Assembly: GCA_012845835.1 (NCBI GenBank)
Contig: JABAKD010000006.1
Location: forward strand, 2,734,006-2,798,005
DNA length: 64,000 nucleotides
Direction of reading: 5' to 3'
From: Undaria pinnatifida
Taxonomy: Eukaryota > Sar > Phaeophyceae > Laminariales > Alariaceae
The notes beneath the pieces are model-generated. The model was not told the origin of the DNA, made no database searches, and worked only from the letters and a program-made list of their open reading frames with translations. This document shows positions 55,756-64,000 of the stretch, in pieces; the stretch's first letter is position 1, and every line of letters begins with the position of its first letter. The position numbers were made by a program, and so were the translations under genes.

Positions 55756-56390
55756 ATAAACGTCTACATATGAAACCCAGACAAATGATGGAACCCATGT
55801 ACCCTGGATTCCAAATTGAAGTCCCTACGACTCACAAACATCGCATAGTCTACATACAGGTTTTACACACACGTAAAATGCGTCAAACCTGCTCGTTGCC
55901 AATAACAGGTTCACAAGAACGCAAGAACAAACACAACAAGAGACGGGGCAATCGTAACAGCGCCTATCATTGAAGCATTTGCCCACCACATCATCTCTTT
56001 TGCAATTGGGTTTGGGCATCAGAGAACTGGGTCCAACGCATACCCGTAGTGCTTTAGGTGGAGTGAGGAGCGGTAGAAAAAATGAAGTGCGCTGCTCTAT
56101 AACCTGTTCCTGACTGTCCGTATACTGGACAATCGTCGGGCCGCGTCTCCTCTGTATCAGGTGTGTGAGGAAATGTGTTTGTCGTTTTCAAGTAAGCGGT
56201 TGCGTTAACATATACTACCTGCCTTGATGCAAATGAAAGGAACACCACTCAGCGATCATCTACTACACGCTAGGGCATGTTTTCATGAGCACCACTAACA
56301 AGAGCACCAGACATGGACGGAACATCTACAGGAGCACAACATCTTTGACGACAGTGGGGAGAAAAGAGGGCGTAAATTCGTACACTAGAT
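55756..56390. other. Unassigned stretch
   Basis: Only short overlapping frames, no repeat partner seen. Confidence 0.4.
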
Positions 56391-56391
56391 T

Positions 56392-57005
56392 ATAACAATG
56401 TGAAAAAGAAGTACAGACAGATATGTTACCATTGCGGTAGACCACACTACCTTCCTATTACGCAGGGTATTTCGTGCCTCCGGCCGTTTGCATAATCGCC
56501 TGACAACCTCTACCAAACGCAGTAGCATATGCCTAACAAAGTGAAGTCACCCTCGCGGTTAATAGTGGTGACATCGCATGCCCACGTCACCTCGCTTGGT
56601 GTATTTGTAAGATGTATGTCTGTCTTAGAGTTGGCGACCTCAAAGCCCCACATCGGTACGGTAAAAGTCATGAGCAAAAAAAAGTTTATGTGAGACAATA
56701 ATAACGTGAAAAAGAGGTACAGACAGATATGTACAGACAGATATGTTATAATTGCGGTAACCCACACTACCAACTCATTATCTAGGGTATTCCGTACATA
56801 CCGTCTGCATGATCGCCTCCCAACCTATGCCAAGCGAAGTATGACAAACAAAGTAACGTAATTGAGCGCGTGTGCACTAAGCGTTCCTCTCAAAACACTA
56901 ACGATTCGCTTTTTCTCCCTTTCGTTCTCAATAACGTTGACATTACATGACGACATCACCTCGCCTGTTGTATTTGGCACTATGAATATCTTTATTATAA
57001 TCAGC
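56392..57005 (+). repeat. Tandem duplication of about 310 bp
   Basis: GTGAAAAAGAAGTACAGACA / GTGAAAAAGAGGTACAGACA start two units (near 56400 and 56708). Each continues with ATTGCGGTARMCCACACTAC, GCATRATCGCCT and CACCTCGCYTGKTGTATTTG. The second unit has an extra insertion in its middle. The short minus-strand frame inside is not conserved between units. Confidence 0.85.
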
Positions 57006-57224
57006 GATGTCAGAAATTAATGGTATATATGATTGTGCGCATTGATTGAAATGTTCATCTTTCGATCCATGTACAAAAACAAATTTTGAAGCTTTTAACA
57101 CGTCGTTTACTACACCTAAGAACTGGGTTGCATACTACATGTAACATCAACCTTTCTATATTATTGAGCATTACCCGACGGGTGATTTAAAGGGGGGTCT
57201 TCTTGCTGCAACCGTCAGATTTCC

Positions 57225-57735
57225 CCCCTTTAAAGGTTTATAGTTTCCGTGCACATATTGCAATTCTCGCCCCCCCGCCCCGATGCCTCTTGTTCAAACG
57301 CCCCACCTAAGTCAAAAACCACCAGAGTAGTAAACACTACCAGCCAGCTGATATCATCTCATTATCATCCTAACCATCCATGCCGTAGCTCCAACTCATC
57401 TCCGCCCTCCCCCCTCCCCCCCCCCCCTCCCTTTTGTTCCCCGCACAGTTCGTTCAAACGCCCCACTTACGATAGAAATCGGCCAGAATAATAAACATGA
57501 CTTTACTCAGTTGATACCACGTCAAATCTTTCTAGCCATCCATGACGTAGCGTTCATTCATCCCCCTTTCCCCCTACATCGCCCGCTCCTTCCCAACAAC
57601 CCGCACGATCGCCTACACCCAGCACAGCGCGTATAGCAAGCCCCTCTATATATGATTTATACGCGCGATCGGAGGATCACACACAATGTTGCGAAGATCA
57701 CTGTCGACCAAATCCTTGATCTCAAAGCTGGAGTG
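57225..57735 (-). repeat. Family A degenerate arm(s), C-rich
   Basis: GGTTTATAGTTTCCGTGCAC, two rounds of CGCCC(C/T)ACCTA with CGAAATC-like spacers, then ACGATCGCCTACACCCAGCA, GCGTATAGCAAGCCCCTCTA and CTCAAAGCTGGAGTGTATG. It is the same short subfamily as 44570-44735. Confidence 0.7.
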
Positions 57736-57849
57736 TATGCAGAAACCCGTGAAACACGCGGCTAATGAACCAGCGCAATGACCGCACAATACCTACGAGC
57801 TACTACGCATGGAGCTAAGACGGCCATCCATGATCATGAGTATCTCCGG

Positions 57850-57912
57850 CCGGGTACCCGGGCACTCGGGTACCCGTTAAAACCTAGCACCTGAGTACCC
57901 GGCTACCGTTCC
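57850..57912 (+). repeat. GGGTACCC-containing palindromic cluster
   Basis: CCGGGTACCCGGGCACTCGG, GTACCCG and GAGTACCCGGCTACCG form overlapping inverted repeats within about 60 bp. Confidence 0.7.
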
Positions 57913-57999
57913 CCCATAATCCACCTGCCTGACAATAACGTCAGACCCCCGTCAAACACGACTGAACTATCCAGTGCGACAAGCAAAACGCTTGAACTA

Positions 58000-59360
58000 A
58001 TCACTTGACATATTTATTAAATGTGTGCGTATGTGAAAAGATCCTCTATCTCGGAACGGCCGGTATCGCGAAGATGTCGAGGCGGAAGATCCCTGGAGCC
58101 TTGGTCCCTTGTTGTTACGGCCGGCGTAGTGGAGCGTTTTCTATAGTTCGTTCAGCAAGGAGAGGCGATAGACCTCGGTCTAACCAAGAGGGGCATGGAG
58201 GCTGTCGTGATTACACGCCACGCCTCTTGGTGATGGTTCCGTGCCCTGATGCTCCGTCAGGGGCACGACGGAAGATCCCGTCAGGACACTAGGACCGACC
58301 GCCTGTGAAAACAGAGGGGTTCCAGAAATTATATCGGAAACGGGAAGACTTTTTATCGGCCTGACGTTGGGGGTATCAATCGGTATACACTTGTAACCTG
58401 AGTTTTAGGATCTATACGTAATACGTCCCACCGTGTTCATCACCTCATCCCCTTCATACGTTTCGCTACAAGCCCACCCTAACCTGGGATGGTGTTGGAG
58501 CGATCATGTAGAAGATAGCATACTAGTTTGTGATTAAGAACACGAAGGTCGTCGTATGAACGGACTCTGTAACAGCGGCTGTTGTTATGATTATACCATC
58601 CGCTCGCTTGTGCTGTCGTGTTCAGTAAACACGAGCAGGCACGCATGTGTACATCTTTGAGCCGTCGCGTCGACAGCATACTCTGGATTCGATCTAGGTA
58701 TATCCGAGATACACGCGTAACTATCGCGCGAGGTCGACAGGGTGATTTACCGTGATGAGTGCGTAAGTTTTAACGTCGATTTTAGGCGGGGCGAAGTCGC
58801 GTGGCTTGTATTCCCTGTGTGTAGGTTTGTAGAACAACTTGTGACTGGAGGGTGGAGTGAGTTGTCGTTCTGCCTTAGTTCCAACGTTTTTAAAGCTAAT
58901 GGGCGAGTGATGTCCCGCTTCTTGCAGAGACATTTACGTTTTCGATACAACAACTGTTTCACATCTTCTCCTTGCCCCGGCTATTCCCACCGGAATGCCG
59001 GTTAGAGTGCACGCCAGAGAATGGAGGACACATGGATGTACCGCATGTCTGGTGTTCGACTCTCTTCACCGTAGTTGAACATTGTGCCTCTAAATGAGTC
59101 AACCTGGCGGGCAACTTGTTCATACGTGTGTGTTATTCCTCGGGGCATCTGATAATCTTAGTAGCGCTGTATCAGTTATGTATGCTCGTCCCTTTGTTGC
59201 TTGCCGCTTCAGGTTCCCGAGAGAAGGCGGGGGGGGACGTAGGTGGTGGGCTGGGCGCGATTAGCAAACCTTTTTCGGTTCGGTAAGCGGCTATTAGCTC
59301 GTGACATCAAGGTATTTCGTCCGCCTGGTACACGACATCAAATTCCGGGCCGTAACGTCG
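58000..59360. other. Unassigned stretch, possibly 3' flank or LTR of the Ty3/Gypsy fossil
   Basis: It follows the integrase remnant on the minus strand and so could contain a 3' LTR. No matching repeat at the other side is available because the element leaves the window. Not delimited. Confidence 0.3.
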
Positions 59361-60234
59361 GGACCTCAAGCGGTACTTGAAGTTACGGGGGCTTTTTCTG
59401 CCTGGCCCACACTTGTGATCAAACCACCCTGTCTACGATGTTGGACGCAATTTTGGATTGTACTGCGTTTGGATGGTCCAATTCGGGTAATGGAATAGGC
59501 TCCCCTAAAAAAAAGAACAAATTCCACCAACTTCCTAAATTGAGGTGCGGGTGGTGTCTCCCGTTGATGATAGGGCTTCATATGAGCGAGGTGGACTGAC
59601 AGCTGTCGGGTGTCGTTCGTGAGTCGTACTCTATACACCACTGGCGATTACTGTGAGCAGACGACTTACGGTTTTCGCAATGGTAATAGCAGTTTCGAGT
59701 TGGGCTCATCCGAATCCTGGTGAGGTCTGTACACGAGTACTTCCTGTCCAGGTTTAAACACTGGGTACGGTTTAAGTTTGCTATTCTGTTCTGCCTGTTT
59801 TCCTGCACGCTCGTTTAGGTTTCGGCGTGCGAGCTCAAAAGCGATTTGCAAATCGTCCTGTGTGTTTCGTGCGAATTCCTTGTTGTCTGCTGTTCTTCCT
59901 ACACGAGAAACACCGAGGAATAAATCGACTGAGAGTCGAGGTTGTCTACCAAACATTAAGTAAGACGGTGTCTCAAGCATCGCTGCGCTAAAGTCTGTGT
60001 TGAGCAAACGGTAAAATCGATGCCCAGTTGCTTTGGTGTTTCGCGCTGTGCATGGCTAGCATGGCGTGCATGGTGAAATATACTCGTTACGACACCGAGT
60101 TGCCCTGAGGCCGGTACAGTGTCGTTCGGGTCCTTTTGTACCCGATGATTTCTTGAAACTAGCATAAAACTTTGTTGTCGAAGTTGGCTCCATTACCGGA
60201 ATTTAGAGTCTTTGGTGGGCCGAATAGACCCAGA

Positions 60235-60487
60235 CTACGGTAGGGGGGTCCCCTTGTGGGCCTGTTATTTCAGTGGCCAGGGGTCACTCGCGCGAGTAAC
60301 CCCTTTGTTCCTATGCGATCTTACGTATTCTTCATGTTTTACATTGACGAAATTAATCCGCAATGCAAAGGTGATCTAAGCTGCGCCGAAACAAGAGCCC
60401 AAACCATCTTCATCCGTGGGGTACAGAGCCACTCGTGCGAGTAGCTCAAACACACCAGTGAAAATGGGGGTACCCCCCCTACCGTAG
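60235..60487 (+). mobile_element. Family F small inverted-repeat element, copy 5, inside the Gypsy fossil
   Basis: The cleanest copy: left CTACGGTAGGGGGGTCCCC, right GGGGGTACCCCCCCTACCGT then AG, 253 bp. Two inner palindromes, CACTCGCGCGAGTA at 60285 and CACTCGTGCGAGTA at 60430, lie symmetrically about 50 bp from each end. Confidence 0.85.
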
Positions 60488-63299
60488 CCTTGGTCAATAT
60501 GCTAATTTTTCTGTCGATTATGGCCTAGCCAACTGTTTCGGCAGCTTTATCGCGTACCGGTAGTAGTATCGCAAATAGTATTAGATGGTCCATCATCAAA
60601 AAAAAGGTATTTTTGAACATTCCATCTCCGCGGCTGAAATTGATACTGTTTAATACTCCACTATGCCAATTGATATCCGTTGGAACCGCCGGTCGACTTG
60701 TAAGTGATCTGCCGGGAGTTTTGGTTTGACATGTGAAGTTTTCCGTCGTTGGCAAACTTGACATTTCGTGCACCAGACTCATACATCACGACGTATGATA
60801 AGCCACGGATATTCCTGGCCGATTTTGTCGTAAGTCGGTCTGAAAGTGAGGTGTCCTGCTGACAAGACATGATCGCGATACGCATGTAAACCAACGACGG
60901 CTTCTGGTACTACTAGCTGATCGCGAAACGTGATCCTTTTGCGGACATGGCCCGGAAGGTATTATTAAAAACAAAAGACCGTCTTGTACTGAACAGCAAG
61001 ACATGGTCGTTTTCGTTCCTCTCTCGGGTATTATTGGTGCGTTTTCGTTTATGGATGTAATCCATGTACAGGCAATTACTCTACTACTTGTGCTGAGCGG
61101 AATTTTTCTTTTTGGACTGACAAGAAACGTGTGTCGCGCTTACGAACGCGGATGTCCCAATGAAAAGCTCTCTGTCGCTGTGCACTTCTTCCAGGTTGTC
61201 CAGTTGGTCGGCGGAAATCTGATGTGGTCGTTGAGGTAACGCCGTATGCACGCTAAGATCATCTGGCACGTTACGACAGATGGGTGCGAGGGATGGCTCA
61301 GCGATTTATTTCCCGTTGATGCTCAAACGCAAACATTCGTGAAAGCGTGTCCGGTACGACGTGCCATTTACCTGGTTTATGTCGTACGATGAAGCCATAG
61401 GATTGCAATGCAAGTGCCCAACGTGTTAACATGTTCTATATTGCCTGCATTGGTTAGAGATATCTCATATCTCAGGGCCGCATGATCTGAGACGAAGACA
61501 TAATGTCGTCCCCATGAATAGGGCCGCCAGACAGAGCTGTATAGCTTACACAAACAGGTAACATTCTCTTTGCGTAGCAGAGTAGTAGCGTTGGCTGTCG
61601 TTGAACGGTTGACAAAAATATTCGATGACTACAAGGTCTTCACATTTAAGTTTGTGCTAGACGAGAAATGCCCCCGCGCCCGCTTCGGGTGCGTCTACAT
61701 GTATCGCAATATCTTTAGAAAAACCAAGGAATTGGAACACGGCCGCCTGGATGAGTAAAAGTTTCAATTTAGCGTACGCTAGATCGTGCTCTGGACCCCA
61801 ACGCTGCGCAACTTCGTTTATATGCTCTTTCTTCGTGAGGGCTAGCTACTGGGGGCGCTAAGGTATAAACTTTCGTACGAAGTTCACCCTGCCTAGAACT
61901 GACCGCAGCTGCAATGGGTTTAGGTGTTGGCAAGTCCACTCCAGATTTTACGCGACCTATGCCAATCCGAATCCCACCGACAGTAAGAGTGTGCCCCAAG
62001 TATTTTACCTCCTGAGGTCCAAAATGTACATTCGGTGGTTTCAGAGTGAGACCGACGTGTAATGCTCCTCCGTTCCCCTTGCCGCCTCGGTAAGGCATGC
62101 TGCGAAGCATGTCCTAGCATGCTTGTAGCGAGTGGGGGGGGTCTTTCTGGCGGGTGTAAGGACGGACTCACCTTCAAGGAGTGATACCTTCTTGCTGCTA
62201 CGTGTGGCCGCAATGTGTAGGCGTGGCAGAATAGTTAGGTCGTACGTTGTGCGTTGGGCATGGTCACCGACCATTCGCGCGTCGTTCAAGGCAGCAGCGG
62301 CGGAGCAGCAATGCTTAATCGGGATGCTCTTGCGCGGAGGCGGGCGCCACCACGAGCCACATTACGGCGCAGCCTCGGTTTGAGTGCAGAGAACTTCGCT
62401 GGCAGGAGGCTGGATTCGACGATGAAGGAGAAGGGCGACTGGCCGTCGACGGGCGTGGAAGAGACGGATTGAACTCTTCCTGAACGAGAGTTATTGTTTT
62501 TCAGATCGGCACCCCAAGCTGCGTGGAGCACTGTGTTTTTTTGGGACGGGGGAAAAGGGGAACCCATTGGAATTGAGAGTCACCACGAGCAAGTAGTGCG
62601 AAGGAGCCGGCCGAGTGAGCTGAGGCGATGAGGCGGCCATGGAGAACCACAGCAGGAAGATGGCACACGGAGACCCACGACCCGCGAGCACACCATCATC
62701 ACGAGAGCAGCAATCGTCATTTTTTTCAGGGCTTTTTAGTACAACATGTTATTTACGTCGCTGGTTCTGGTAGAGTTGGTAGAGTTTTATACCATTCATG
62801 GGAAACGACCCCTCTTAATGTTCCATTTTCAGGCACGGGCGTAGTACCTGGGCTGAAACCTGCCAAAAATTCGGGAAGGGGGGGCGATCATTGATATTCG
62901 TATGTTGGGTTTTGGCTCGATTGCTCTTGTTTCCCTGCATGCCCGCGGGTCGTCACTCCGACAGCACTCCAGACAGCAGGCGCGCTCGATTGTGCTCGCG
63001 ATTACCGTGCGGTTCGTACGGTGCAGGCAGCCCAGCTGCTGTAGTTTGTAGCCGCGAGTTGGTTACATGTGGGAACGGGGTAACTCTATGCTGGTACCCG
63101 CGGCCATGGAGTTCAGTTTACGCATTGGACCTTTTCACTTGTGCGCCTTTTCGTATCGTGCGTTTTTAGGCGTAAAAACGGAGTAGTATTTTCCGGACGA
63201 GTTTTGATTTCAATTGTTTTTCGGACTTCCTAGGGCATCAGCACCTTTGTGTGACCACGGACTCTAGATTTTTCACAAGAAGAGTTAATGTGAGACAAA

Positions 63300-63301
63300 C
63301 G

Positions 63302-63343
<42 letters not shown>

Positions 63344-63369
63344 GCAACAACAACAACAACAACAACACC

Positions 63370-63411
<42 letters not shown>
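63300..63411 (+). repeat. (CAA)n microsatellite, copy 2
   Basis: About 37 CAA units with a few variants, preceded by GAGTTAATGTGAGACAAACG. Lies within the sequence that interrupts the Gypsy fossil. Confidence 0.97.
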
Positions 63412-63412
<1 letters not shown>

Positions 63413-64000
63413 TGCTTTGAACATGTTATCGGCCAGTTTCATGTGTCCAACCCAGGTAAATGAACAACATATAGTCTGTATACAGTCGTCCACACATATC
63501 AGGAGACCACTTCTCTGATCGAACTGTGCGAAGGCTAATGATATTATTCGCGAGATGAACCGAAAGGCTGTCGTTTAAAAAACAACTTCCCGTGCTGCGT
63601 GACATTAACAGTCTTATCCTGCTTGCTGACTGCCACTGGCATTTGATGATATGCGTTTTTGCACATCGCACACGGTTATATAACGTGCTCCTCCCACAGT
63701 TTCGAGATGACTCTCTAATCTAGGCATAGGCCACGACTATTTCATCAGAATTTTTTAGATAGTGGATCTGTTGTTTACGCAGAACCTAGGGGTGCCGTCT
63801 GATTTTGTGACCATGGTTACTGCCGGCCCCCAAGGGCTAGGGCGCTGTTCTACTATTCCATATTTTTTCAATTGGTTCACGCACTTGTCGATGGTCTCCT
63901 GGACGGGGGGGGGTTACACGGTACGGGGCTCCATCTACCGTTCGTGCTCCTGGTTCAAGTGGGAATTCTGCTTCAGCTAGAGTGCATTTCCCGAGCTCTT

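Larger units (their letters stand above)
59370..63980 (-). mobile_element. Ty3/Gypsy LTR retrotransposon fossil, pol remnant, broken and running off the window
   Basis: On the minus strand, pieces of pol occur in the usual Ty3/Gypsy order. Reverse-transcriptase parts lie at about 63530-63980 (motif HQMPVAVSKQDKT region) and 61990-62110 (VKYLGHTLTVGGI). RNase H-like sequence lies at about 61650-61800. Integrase parts follow, including a core and C-terminal region at 59670-60010 and the RLxNDTRQLSVHLAHMKPYH end near 59600. The element is clearly inactive, with roughly six or more breaks. Two insertions were seen: a family F element at 60235-60487 and about 1.1 kb with a (CAA)n tract at roughly 62350-63470. 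Gag and both LTRs were not seen. The degree of decay suggests an old insertion. Confidence 0.9.

Noticed and set aside
56400-56800. Retroviral-type zinc knuckle (CYHCGRPHY) in the 310-bp duplication
   Set aside because: The spacing is one residue short of CCHC, the second unit does not keep it in a longer frame, and no gag-like context is present.
58220-58290. Short inverted repeats around CCGTCAGG as a terminator or CRISPR repeat
   Set aside because: Only two imperfect occurrences, with no array and no bacterial context.

Overview
The window looks like nuclear DNA of a brown alga (Phaeophyceae). The first 13.8 kb holds an intron-rich vanadium-dependent haloperoxidase gene of the type known from Ascophyllum, Laminaria and Saccharina. 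The rest is mostly repeat-rich DNA with long introns or intergenic stretches, microsatellites and many short inverted-repeat elements. No bacterial operon structure is visible. The assignment rests on one protein family, so genus or species cannot be given.

Layout. (1) 0.8-13.8 kb, minus strand: eleven exons of a haloperoxidase. Every exon boundary has GT/AG signals, all phases agree, and every vanadate-binding residue known from the Ascophyllum enzyme is present. The first exon (signal peptide) was not found. Its introns carry a 335-bp (GGGAGA)n tract, inverted-repeat elements and a TTAGGG-like tract next to a splice acceptor. (2) 14-34 kb: scattered minus-strand open segments with good splice signals. 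I treat these as candidate exons of one or more unrecognised genes. They lie among at least nine copies of two short DNA-transposon-like families and several A-rich-tailed retroposons. (3) 34-41 kb: CAG-rich repeats, a ~0.58-kb tandem duplication and a (CAA)n-tailed element. (4) 41.5-45.5 kb: a large fold-back structure with G-rich and C-rich arms enclosing tandem tRNA-derived repeats. (5) 45.5-58.7 kb: mostly unassigned, with a GC-rich island (49.5-51.1 kb), two isolated exon-like segments, a 100-bp minisatellite and more repeat copies. (6) 59.4-64 kb: the broken pol region of an old Ty3/Gypsy LTR retrotransposon on the minus strand, interrupted by younger insertions and running off the window.

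The haloperoxidase is the only confidently identified gene. It would use hydrogen peroxide to oxidise bromide and/or iodide in the apoplast. The remaining interest lies in the repeat families, which are abundant, internally consistent and not ones I recognise by name. Statements of similarity to the Ascophyllum enzyme come from memory of that sequence, not from a database search.
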